From assembly GCF_050947335.1 (NCBI RefSeq), contig NC_134991.1, forward strand, positions 434,001-498,000: a DNA stretch of 64,000 bases. Reading direction: 5' to 3'. The notes under the pieces were generated by a model. The model saw nothing but the letters and a program-made list of their open reading frames with translations. It ran no database searches and was not told the origin of the DNA. This DNA is from Megachile rotundata. Its lineage: Eukaryota > Arthropoda > Insecta > Hymenoptera > Megachilidae. Positions 13,449 to 26,417 of this stretch are shown here, piece by piece (the first letter of the stretch is position 1; every line of letters starts with the position of its first letter). A program made the translations under genes and the position numbers.

Positions 13449-14287
13449 CAATCACAATCACACAATCACGCAATCACACAATCAAGCAATCACACAATCA
13501 CGCAATCACACAATCACGCAATCACGCAATCACATATTCACGCAATCACACAATCACACAATCACACAATCACACAATCACACAATCACACAATCACACA
13601 ATCACACAATCACAATCACACAATCACAATCACACAATCACAATCACACAATCACAATCACACAATCACAATCACACAATCACAATCACACAATCACAAT
13701 CACACAATCACAATCACACAATCACAATCACACAATCACAATCACACAATCACAATCACACAATCACAATCACACAATCACAATCACACAATCACAATCA
13801 CACAATCACAATCACACAATCACAATCACACAATCACAATTACACAATCACAATCACACAATCACAATCACACAATCACAATCACACAACCACAATCACA
13901 CAACCACAATCACACAACCACAATCTCACAATCACAATCACACAATCACACAATCACGCAATCACGCAATCACGCAATCACGCAATCACGCAATCACGCA
14001 ATCACGCAATCACGCAATCACGCAATCACGCAATCACGCAATCACGCAATCACGCAATCACGCAATCACGCAATCACGCAATCACGCAATCACACAATCA
14101 CACAATCACACAATCACACAATCACAATCACACAATCACAATCACACAATTACAGTCACACAATCCCAATCCGACAATCCCAATCACACAATCACAATCA
14201 CACAATCACACAATCATAGAATCACACAATCACACAATCACAATCACACAATCACAATCACACAATCGCAATCACACAATCACACAA
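13449..14287. repeat. G8 patch, W14, P14 stub, G8, J, transition
   Basis: A G8 patch with CATATTC (13533), A8, W14 at about 13605-13885, a P14 stub and G8 at about 13950-14090. A few A8/W14 units lead to J at 14150 and TCATAGAATC near 14213. The junction between the two 7.93 kb units lies near 14.1 kb: downstream matches the region from about 6.19 kb, upstream does not. Confidence 0.86.
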
Positions 14288-14614
14288 TTGCAATCACACA
14301 ATCGCAACCACACAAAAGCAGTCGCACAATCACAGTTGCACAATCGCAGCCGCGCAATCACAGTCACACAATCACAGTCACGCAATCACACAATTGCAAT
14401 CACACAATCGCAAATCACACTATCGCAGTCACACAATCGCAGTCACACAATCACAGTCGCACAATCACAATCACACAATCACAATCACACAATCACAATC
14501 ATATAATCACACAATCCCACAATCACACAATCACACAATCACACAATCACAATCACAAAATGACAATCACACACTCTCAATCACGCAATCCCAGTCACAC
14601 AATCCCAATTACAC
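14288..14614. repeat. CS1-alpha copy 3
   Basis: Identical in layout to the copies at 825 and 6361, including CGCAAATC. It is the first alpha copy of the second 7.93 kb unit. Confidence 0.91.
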
Positions 14615-15724
14615 AACCACAATCACACAACCACAATCTCACAATCACAATCACACAATCACACAATCGCACAATCACACAATCACACAATCACACAATC
14701 ACACAATCACACAATCACACAATCGCACAATCACACAATCACACAATCACACAATCACACAATCACACAATCACACAATCACACAATCACACAATCACAC
14801 AATCACACAATCACACAATCACGCAATCACACAATCACGCAATCACGCAGTCACGCAATCACGCAATCACGCAATCACATATTCACGCAATCACACAATC
14901 ACGAAATCACGCAATCACGCAATCACGCAATCACGCACTCACGAAATCACGCAATCACGCAATCACGCAATGACGCAGTCACGCAATCACGCAATCACGC
15001 AAACACGCAATCACGCAATCACGCAATCACGCAATCACGCAATCACGCAATCACGCAATCACGCAATCACGCAATCACGCAATCACAAAATCACACAACC
15101 ACACAATCACACAACCACACAATCACACAACCACACAATCACACAGTCACACAATCACGCAATCACGCAATCACGCAATCACGCAATCACGCAATCACGC
15201 AATCAGGCAATCTCGCAATCACGCAATCACGCAATCACGCAATCACGCAATCACGCAATCACGCAATCACGCAATCACACAATCACGCAATCACACAATC
15301 ACACAATCACACAATCACACAACCACACAATCACGCAACCAGGCAATCACGCAATCACGCGATCACGCAATCACGCAATCACGCATTCACGCAAACACGC
15401 AATCACGCAATCACGCCATCACGCAATCACGCAATCACGCAATCACGCAATCACGCAATCACAATCACACAATCACAATCACACAATCACAATCACACAA
15501 TCACAATCACACAATCACAACCACACAATCGCAATCACACAATCACAATCACACAATCACAATCACACAATCACAATCACACAATCACAATTACACAATC
15601 ACAATCACACAACCACAATAACACAACCACAATCACACAACCACAATCTCACAATCACAATCACACAATCACACAATCACACAATCACACAATCACACAA
15701 TCACACAATCACACAATCACACAA
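14615..15724. repeat. A8, G8, P16, G8, W14, A8 domain series
   Basis: Second-unit counterpart of 6688-7807. Rare words recur at matching offsets (CATATTC 14878, GACGCAGTC about 14970, AGGCAATCTCGC about 15204, CGCGATC 15358). A unit with CGCACAATC near 14723 has no counterpart in the first unit and is a private variant. Confidence 0.88.
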
Positions 15725-15897
15725 TTGCAATCACACAATCGCAACCACACATTCACAATCATACAATCTCAATCACACAATCACACAATTGCAGTCACAC
15801 AATCGCAACCACACAATCACACAATCACAATCACACAATTACAATCACACAATCACAATCACACAATCACAAACACACAATCACAATCGCACAATCA
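15725..15897. repeat. CS2 copy 4
   Basis: Same words as at 7808 (offset 7917); first of the second-unit CS2 pair. Confidence 0.89.
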
Positions 15898-16652
15898 CAA
15901 TCACACAATCACAATCACACAATCACAATCACACAATCACAATCACACAATCACAATCACACAATCACAATCACACAATCACAATCACACAATCACAATC
16001 ACACAATCACAATCACACAATCACAATCACACAATTACAGTCACACAATCCCAATCCGACAATCCCAATCCGACAATCCCAATCACACAATCACAATCAC
16101 ACAATCACACAATCACACAATCGCACAATCACAATCACACAATCGCAATCACACAATGGCAATCACACAATCGCAATCACACAATCACAATCACACAATC
16201 ACAATCAGTCAATCACAATCACACAATCACAATCACACAATCACAATCACACAATCATAATCACACAATCACACAATCACAATCACACAATCACACAATC
16301 ACACAATCACACAATCACACAATCACACAATCACACAATCACACAATCACGCAATCACGCAATCACGCAATCACGCAATCACAATCACACAATCACACAA
16401 TCACACAATCACAATCACACAATCACAATCACACAATCACAACCACACAATCGCAATCACACAATCACAATCACACAATCACAATCACACAATCACAATT
16501 ACACAATCACAATCACACAATAACAATCACACAATCACAATCACACAACCACAATCACACAACCACAATCACACAACCACAATCTCACAATCACAATCAC
16601 ACAATCACACAATCACACAATCACACAATCACACAATCACACAATCACACAA
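15898..16652. repeat. W14, J with doubled CCGAC, GGCAATC segment, G8, W14
   Basis: W14 to J at 16035 with two CCGAC words, whereas its first-unit counterpart at 8118 has one. TGGCAATC and CAGTCAATC words at about 16155-16210, A8, a small G8 patch (16345-16380), W14, a P14 stub and A8 follow. Confidence 0.85.
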
Positions 16653-16825
16653 TTGCAATCACACAATCGCAACCACACATTCACAATCATACAATCTCAA
16701 TCACACAATCACACAATTGCAGTCACACAATCGCAACCACACAATCACACAATCACAATCACACAATTACAATCACACAATCACAATCACACAATCACAA
16801 ACACACAATCACAATCGCACAATCA
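16653..16825. repeat. CS2 copy 5
   Basis: Second of the tandem pair, 928 bp after 15725 (the first-unit pair is 936 bp apart, an 8-bp difference). Confidence 0.89.
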
Positions 16826-17519
16826 CAATCACACAATCACAATCACACAATTACAATCACACAATCACAATCACACAATCACAATCACACAATCACAATC
16901 ACACAATCACAATCACACAATCACAATCACACAATCACAATCACACAATCACAATCACACAATCACAATCACACAATTACAGTCACACAATCCCAATCCG
17001 ACAATCCCAATCCGACAATCCCAATCACACAATCACAATCACACAATCACACAATCACACAATCGCACAATCACAATCACACAATCGCAATCACACAATG
17101 GCAATCACACAATCGCAATCACACAATCACAATCACACAATCACAATCAGTCAATCACAATCACACAATCACAATCACACAATCACAATCACACAATCAT
17201 AATCACACAATCACACAATCACAATCACACAATCACACAATCACACAATCACACAATCACACAATCACACAATCACACAATCACACAATCACACAATCAC
17301 ACAATCACACAATCACACAATCACACAATCACACAATCACACAATCACACAATCACACAATCACACAATCACACAATCACACAATCACACAATCACACAA
17401 TCACACAATCACACAATCACACAATCACACAATCACACAATCACACAATCACACAATCACACAATCACACAATCACACAATCACACAATCTCACAATCAC
17501 ACAATCACACAATCACAAT
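16826..17519. repeat. W14, J, GGCAATC segment, long A8 array
   Basis: Counterpart of 8917-9592: W14, J at 16977 with doubled CCGAC, TGGCAATC/CAGTCAATC at about 17095-17155, and A8 for about 270 bp with one ATCTCAC unit near 17488. Confidence 0.86.
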
Positions 17520-18007
17520 CATACAATCACACAATCCCACAATCACACAATCACACTATCACACAATCACAATCACACAATCACAATCACAAAATCACAA
17601 TCACACACTCTCAATCACGCAATCCCAGTCACACAATCCCAATTACACAATCACAATCACACAATCACAATCTCACAATCACAATCACACAATCAGAATC
17701 ACAGAATCCCACAATTGCAATCACACAATCGCAATCACACAATCGCAATCACACAACCGCAATCACACAACCACAATCACACAACCACAATCATACAACC
17801 ACTATCACACAACCACAATCACACAACCACGATCACACAACCACGATCACACAACCACAATCACACAACCACAATCACACAACCACAATCACACAACCAC
17901 AATCATACAACCACAATCACACAACCACAACCACACAACCACAATCACACAACCACAATCACACAACCACAATCACACAACAACAATCACACAACCACAA
18001 TCTTACA
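17520..18007. repeat. Headless CS1-beta tail joined to P14 array
   Basis: Same as 9593-10082 at offset 7927, with a private base change in a P14 unit near 17801 (CACTATC instead of CACAATC). That one difference over nearly 500 bp points to a recent duplication. Confidence 0.9.
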
Positions 18008-18355
18008 ATCACAATCACACAATCACGCAATCACACAATCAAGCAATCACACAATCACGCAATCACGCAATCACGCAATCACGCAATCACGCAATCACAT
18101 ATTCACGCAATCACACAATCACACAATCACACAATCACACAATCACACAATCACACAATCACAATCACACAATCACACAATCACACAATCACACAATCAC
18201 ACAATCACACAATCACACAATCACACAATCACACAATCACACAATCACACAATCACACAATCACACAATCACACAATCACACAATCACACAATCACACAA
18301 TCACACAATCACACAATCACACAATCTCACAATCACACAATCACACAATCACAAT
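18008..18355. repeat. G8 patch and A8 array
   Basis: G8 with CATATTC near 18097, one W14 unit, A8 to about 18330. Spacer between two headless CS1-beta/P14 blocks 836 bp apart. Confidence 0.87.
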
Positions 18356-18843
18356 CATACAATCACACAATCCCACAATCACACAATCACACTATCACAC
18401 AATCACAATCACACAATCACAATCACAAAATCACAATCACACACTCTCAATCACGCAATCCCAGTCACACAATCCCAATTACACAATCACAATCACACAA
18501 TCACAATCTCACAATCACAATCACACAATCAGAATCACAGAATCCCACAATTGCAATCACACAATCGCAATCACACAATCGCAATCACACAACCGCAATC
18601 ACACAACCACAATCACACAACCACAATCATACAACCACAATCACACAACCACAATCACACAACCACGATCACACAACCACGATCACACAACCACAATCAC
18701 ACAACCACAATCACACAACCACAATCACACAACCACAATCATACAACCACAATCACACAACCACAACCACACAACCACAATCACACAACCACAATCACAC
18801 AACCACAATCACACAACAACAATCACACAACCACAATCTTACA
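18356..18843. repeat. Headless CS1-beta tail joined to P14 array
   Basis: 195-bp CS1-beta tail, then P14 from 18551 to TCTTAC with the usual variant order. Confidence 0.9.
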
Positions 18844-20532
18844 ATCACAATCACACAATCACGCAATCACACAATCAAGCAATCACACAATCACGCAATC
18901 ACGCAATCACGCAATCACGCAATCACGCAATCACATATTCACGCAATCACACAATCACACAATCACACAATCACACAATCACACAATCACACAATCACAA
19001 TCACACAATCACAATCACACAATCACAATCACACAATCACAATCACACAATCACAATCACACAATCACAATCACACAATCACAATCACACAATCACAATC
19101 ACACAATCACAATCACACAATCACAATCACACAATCACAATCACACAATCACAATCACACAACCACAATCACACAACCACAATCACACAACCACAATCTC
19201 ACAATCACAATCACACAATCACGCAATCACGCAATCACGCAATCACGCAATCACGCAATCACGCAATCACGCAATCACGCAATCACGCAATCACGCAATC
19301 ACGCAATCACGCAATCACGCAATCACGCAATCACGCAATCACGCAATCACGCAATCACGCAATCACGCAATCACGCAAACACGCAATCATGCAATCACGC
19401 AATCACGCAATCACGCAATCACGCAATCACGCAATCACAAAATCACACAACCACACAATCACACAACCACACAATCACACAACCACACAATCACACAACC
19501 ACACAATCACACAGTCACGCAATCACGCAATCACGCAATCACGCAATCACGCAATCACGCAATCACGCAAACAGGCAATCACGCAATCACGCAATCACGC
19601 AATCACGCAATCACGCAATCACACAGTCACACAATCACACAATCACACAATCACAATCACACAATCACAATCACACAATCACGCAATCACGCAACCAGGC
19701 AATCACGCAATCACGCAATCACGCAATCACGCAATCACGCAATCACGCAATCACGCAATCACGCAATCACGCAATCACGCAATCACGCAATCACGCAATC
19801 ACGCAATCACGCAATCACGCAATCACGCAATCACGCAATCACGCAATCACGCAATCACGCAATCACACAATCACGCAATCACGCAATCACGCAATCACAT
19901 ATTCACGCAATCACACAATCACACAATCACACAATCACACAATCACGCAATCACACAATCACGCAATCACGCAATCACGCAATCACACATTCACGCAATC
20001 ACACAATCACGCAATCACGCAATCACAAAATCACACAACCACACAATCACACAACCACACAATCACACAACCACACAATCACACAACCACACAATCACAC
20101 AGTCACACAATCACGCAATCACGCAATCACGCAATCACGCAATCACGCAATCACGCAAACAGGCAATCACGCAATCACGCAATCACGCAATCACGCAATC
20201 ACGCAATCACACAGTCACACAATCACACAATCACACAATCACAATCACACAATCACAATCACACAATCACGCAATCACGCAACCAGGCAATCACGCAATC
20301 ACGCAATCACGCAATCACGCAATCACGCAATCACGCAATCACGCAATCACGCAATCACGCAATCACGCAATCACGCAATCACGCAATCACGCAATCACGC
20401 AATCACGCAATCACGCAATCACGCAATCACACAATCTCACAATCACACAATCACACAATCACACAGTCACACAATCACACAATCACAATCACACAATCAC
20501 AATCACACAATCTCAATCACACAATCACACAA
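18844..20532. repeat. G8, short W14, G8, P16, G8 series
   Basis: Counterpart of 10894-12873. The W14 array here is only about 155 bp (19000-19155). G8 with a CATGCAATC unit (about 19388), P16 at about 19437-19513 and 20027-20105, and G8 patches with AAACAGGC and ACCAGGC words follow, then A8 before CS1. Confidence 0.87.
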
Positions 20533-20816
20533 TTGCAATCACACAATCGCAACCACACAAAAGCAGTCGCACAACCACAGTTGCACAATCGCAGCCGCGC
20601 AATCACAGTCACGCAATCACAGTCACGCAATCACACAATTGCAATCACACAATCACACTATCACACAATCACAATCACACAATCACAATCACAAAATCAC
20701 AATCACACGCTCTCAATCACGCAATCCCAGTCACACAATCCCAATTACACAATCACAATCACACAATCACAATCTCACAATCACAATCACACAATCAGAA
20801 TCACAGAATCCCACAA
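20533..20816. repeat. CS1-beta copy 4, internal deletion form
   Basis: 284 bp, same deletion and ACGCTCTC word as at 12874 (offset 7659). Confidence 0.9.
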
Positions 20817-21107
20817 TTGCAATCACACAATCGCAATCACACAATCGCAATCACACAACCGCAATCACACAACCACAATCACACAACCACAATCATACAA
20901 CCACAATCACACAACCACAATCACACAACCACGATCACACAACCACGATCACACAACCACAATCACACAACCACAATCACACAACCACAATCACACAACC
21001 ACAATCATACAACCACAATCACACAACCACAACCACACAACCACAATCACACAACCACAATCACACAACCACAATCACACAACAACAATCACACAACCAC
21101 AATCTTA
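20817..21107. repeat. P14 array
   Basis: Usual variant order, ending at TCTTAC; counterpart of the array at 13158. Confidence 0.9.
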
Positions 21108-22560
21108 CAATCACAATCACACAATCACGCAATCACACAATCAAGCAATCACACAATCACGCAATCACACAATCACGCAATCACGCAATCACATATTCAC
21201 GCAATCACACAATCACACAATCACACAATCACACAATCACACAATCACACAATCACACAATCACAATCACACAATCACAATCACACAATCACAATCACAC
21301 AATCACAATCACACAATCACAATCACACAATCACAATCACACAATCACAATCACACAATCACAATCACACAATCACAATCACACAATCACAATCACACAA
21401 TCACAATCACACAATCACAATCACACAATCACAATCACACAATCACAATCACACAATCACAATCACACAATCACAATCACACAATCACAATCACACAATC
21501 ACAATCACACAATCACAATCACACTTTTACAATCACACAATCACAATTACACAATCACAATCACACAATCACAATCACACAATCACAATCACACAACCAC
21601 AATCACACAACCACAATCACACAACCACAATCTCACAATCACAATCACACAATCACACAATCACGCAATCACGCAATCACGCAATCACGCAATCACGCAA
21701 TCACGCAATCACGCAATCACGCAATCACGCAATCACGCAATCACGCAATCACGCAATCACGCAATCACGCAATCACGCAATCACGCAATCACGCAATCAC
21801 GCAAACACGCAATCACGCAATCACGCAATCACGCAATCACGCAATCACGCAATCACGCAATCACGCAATTACGCAATCACGCAATCACGCAATCACGCAA
21901 TCACGCAATCACGCAATCACGCAATCACGCAATCACGCAATCACGCAATCACACAATCACGCAATCACGCAATCACACAGTCACACAATCACACAATCAC
22001 ACAATCACAATCACACAATCACAATCACACAATCACGCAATCACGCAACCAGGCAATCACGCAATCACGCAATCACGCAATCACGCAATCACGCAATCAC
22101 GCAATCACGCAATCACGCAATCACGCAATCACGCAATCACGCAATCACGCAATCACGCAATCACACAGTCACACAATCACACAATCACACAATCACACAA
22201 TCACGCAATCACACAATCACGCAATCACGCAATCACGCAATCACACATTCACGCAATCACACAATCACGCAATCACGCAATCACAAAATCACACAACCAC
22301 ACAATCACACAACCACACAATCACACAACCACACAATCACACAACCACACAATCACACAGTCACACAATCACGCAATCACGCAATCACGCAATCACGCAA
22401 TCACGCAATCACGCAAACAGGCAATCACGCAATCACGCAATCACGCAATCACGCAATCACGCAATCACACAGTCACACAATCACACAATCACACAATCAC
22501 AATCACACAATCACAATCACACAATCACACAATCACACAATCACACAATCACACAATCAC
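21108..22560. repeat. W14 with ACTTTTAC scar, long G8, P16, G8
   Basis: A G8 patch with CATATTC (21192), A8, and W14 at about 21265-21590 holding an unusual ACTTTTAC word near 21524. A G8 array of about 300 bp follows (21660-21965). P16 lies at about 22282-22360 between G8 patches with ACCAGGC and AAACAGGC words. Similarity to the first 7.93 kb unit is lost inside the long G8 array. Confidence 0.85.
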
Positions 22561-24125
22561 ACAATCACAATCACACAATCACAATCACACAATCACAATC
22601 ACACAATCACAATCACACAATCACAATCACACAATCACAATCACACAATCACAATCACACAATCACAATCACACAATCACAATCACACAATCACAATCAC
22701 ACAATCACAATCACACAATCACAATCACACAATCACAATCACACAATCACACAATCACATAATCACGCAATCACGCAATCACGCAATCACGCAATCACGC
22801 AATCACGCAATCACGCAATCACGCAATCACGCAATCACGCAATCACGCAAACACGCAATCACGCAATCACAAAATCACACAACCACACAATCACACAACC
22901 ACACAATCACACAACCACACAATCACACAACTACACAATCACACAGTCACACAATCACGCAATCACGCAATCACGCAATCACGCAATCACGCAATCACGC
23001 AAACAGGCAATCACGCAATCACGCAATCACGCAATCACGCAATCACGCAATCACACAGTCACACAATCACACAATCACACAATCACAATCACACAATCAC
23101 AATCACACAATCACGCAATCACGCAACCAGGCAACCAGGCAATCACGCAATCACGCAATCACGCAATCACGCAATCACGCAATCACGCAATCACGCAATC
23201 ACGCAATCACGCAATCACGCAATCACGCAATCACGCAATCACGCAATCACGCAATCACGCAATCACGCAATCACACAATCACACAATCACGCAATCACAC
23301 AATCACGCAATCACGCAATCACGCAATCACGCAATCACACATTCACGCAATCACACAATCACACAATCTCACAATCACGCAATCACACAATCACGCAATG
23401 ACGCAATCACGCAATCACACATTCACGCAATAACACAATCACGCAATCACGAAAATCACGCACTCACGCAATCACGCAATCACGCAATCACGCAATCACG
23501 CAATCACGCAATCACGCAATCACGCAATCACGCAATCACGCAATCACGCAATCACGCAATCACAAAATCACACAACCACACAATCACACAACCACACAAT
23601 CACACAACCACACAATCACACAACCACACAATCACACAATCACACAATCACACAATCACACAATCACACAATCACACAATCACACAATCACGCAATCACA
23701 AAATCACACAACCACACAATCACACAACCACACAATCACACAACCACACAATCACACAACCACACAATCACACAGTCACACAATCACGCAATCACGCAAT
23801 CACGCAATCACGCAATCACGCAATCACACAGTCACACAATCACACAATCACACAATCACAATCACACAATCACAATCACACAATCACGCAATCACGCAAC
23901 CAGGCAATCACGCAATCACGCAATCACGCAATCACGCAATCACGCAATCACGCAATCACGCAATCACGCAATCACGCAATCACGCAATCACGCAATCACG
24001 CAATCACGCAATCACGCAATCACACAATCTCACAATCACACAATCACACAATCACACAGTCACACAATCACACAATCACAATCACACAATCACAATCACA
24101 CAATCTCAATCACACAATCACACAA
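22561..24125. repeat. W14, repeated G8/P16 modules
   Basis: W14 at about 22561-22745. G8 modules alternate with P16 at about 22870-22950, 23568-23640 and 23697-23770. A doubled ACCAGGC word lies near 23125. The words ACACATTCACGCAATAACAC and CACGAAAATCACGCACTC (about 23410-23465) recur near 27065-27115. A8/W14 units lead into CS1. Confidence 0.84.
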
Positions 24126-24409
24126 TTGCAATCACACAATCGCAACCACACAAAAGCAGTCGCACAACCACAGTTGCACAATCGCAGCCGCGCAATCACA
24201 GTCACGCAATCACAGTCACGCAATCACACAATTGCAATCACACAATCACACTATCACACAATCACAATCACACAATCACAATCACAAAATCACAATCACA
24301 CGCTCTCAATCACGCAATCCCAGTCACACAATCCCAATTACACAATCACAATCACACAATCACAATCTCACAATCACAATCACACAATCAGAATCACAGA
24401 ATCCCACAA
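24126..24409. repeat. CS1-beta copy 5, internal deletion form
   Basis: Third copy of the 284-bp form with ACGCTCTC (24300). Offset from 20533 is 3593 bp. Confidence 0.9.
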
Positions 24410-24717
24410 TTGCAATCACACAATCGCAATCACACAATCGCAATCACACAACCACAATCACACAACCACAATCACACAACCACAATCACACAACCACAAT
24501 CACACAACCACGATCACACAACCACGATCACACAACCACGATCACACAACCACAATCACACAACCACAATCACACAACCACAATCACACAACCACAATCA
24601 CACAACCACAATCACACAACCACAACCACACAACCACAATCACACAACCACAATCACACAACCACAATCACACAACCACAATCACACAACAACAATCACA
24701 CAACCACAATCTTACAA
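24410..24717. repeat. P14 array with extra CACGATC unit
   Basis: Three CACGATC units (about 24510-24542) instead of two, ACAACCAC instead of ACAACCGC near its start, and no CATACAACC units. It is more homogeneous than the other P14 arrays. Ends at TCTTAC. Confidence 0.88.
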
Positions 24718-26417
24718 TCACAATCACACAATCACGCAATCACACAATCAAGCAATCACACAATCACGCAATCACACAATCACGCAATCACGCAATCACG
24801 CAATCACATATTCACGCAATCACACAATCACACAATCACACAATCACACAATCACACAATCACACAATCACACAATCACACAATCACACAATCACACAAT
24901 CACACAATCACACAATCACACAATCACACAATCACAATAACACAATCACAATCACACAATCACAATCACACAATCACAATCACACAATCACAATCACACA
25001 ATCACAATCACACAATCACAATCACACAATCACAATCACACAATCACAATCACACAATCACAATCACACAATCACAATCACACAATCACAATCACACAAT
25101 CACAATCACACAATCACAATCACACAATCACAATCACACAATCACAATCACACAATCACAATCACACAATCACAATCACACAATCACAATCACACAATCA
25201 CAATCACACAATCACAATCACACAATCACAATCACACAATCACAATCACACAACCACAATCACACAACCACAATCACACAACCACAATCTCACAATCACA
25301 ATCACACAATCACACAATCACGCAATCACGCAATCACGCAATCACGCAATCACGCAATCACGCAATCACGCAATCACGCAATCACGCAATCACGCAATCA
25401 CGCAATCACGCAATCACGCAATCACGCAATCACGCAATCACGCAATCACGCAATCACGCAATCACGCAAACACGCAATCACGCAATCACGCAATCACGCA
25501 ATCACGCAATCACGCAATCACGCAATCACGCAATCACACAATCACGCAATCACGCAATCACGCAATCACATATTCACGCAATCACACAATCACACAATCA
25601 CACAATCACGCAATCACACAATCACGCAATCACGCAATCACGCAATCACACATTCACGCAATCACACAATCACGCAATCACGCAATCACAAAATCACACA
25701 ACCACACAATCACACAACCACACAATCACACAACCACACAATCACACAACCACACAATCACACAGTCACACAATCACGCAATCACGCAATCACGCAATCA
25801 CGCAATCACGCAAACAGGCAATCACGCAATCACGCAATCACGCAATCACGCAATCACGCAATCACACAGTCACACAATCACACAATCACACAATCACAAT
25901 CACACAATCACAATCACACAATCACGCAATCACGCAACCAGGCAATCACGCAATCACGCAATCACGCAATCACGCAATCACGCAATCACGCAATCACGCA
26001 ATCACGCAATCACGCAATCACGCAATCACGCAATCACGCAATCACGCAATCACGCAATCACGCAATCACGCAATCACACAATCACGCAATCACGCAATCA
26101 CGCAATCACATATTCACGCAATCACACAATCACACAATCACACAATCACACAATCACACAATCACACAATCACACAATCACACAATCACACAATCACACA
26201 ATCACACAATCACACAATCACACAATCACACAATCACACAATCACACAATCACAATCACACAATCACAATCACACAATCACAATCACACAATCACAATCA
26301 CACAATCACAATCACACAATCACAATCACACAATCACAATCACACAATCACAATCACACAATCACAATTACACAATCACAATCACACAATCACAATCACA
26401 CAATCACACAATCACAT
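24718..26417. repeat. W14, G8, P16, G8, A8, W14 series
   Basis: A G8 patch with CATATTC (about 24810), A8, and W14 at about 24940-25245. A P14 stub, G8 to about 25535, a second CATATTC patch (about 25568), P16 at about 25687-25765, and G8 with AAACAGGC and ACCAGGC follow. A third CATATTC patch (about 26108), A8 and W14 (26245-26400) end the series. Confidence 0.85.

Noticed and set aside
14050..14200. Assembly join between the two 7.93 kb units
   Set aside because: Cannot be excluded from sequence alone, but the units differ in W14 length by about 280 bp, in CCGAC number in J and in several private bases, which argues against a simple assembly copy.
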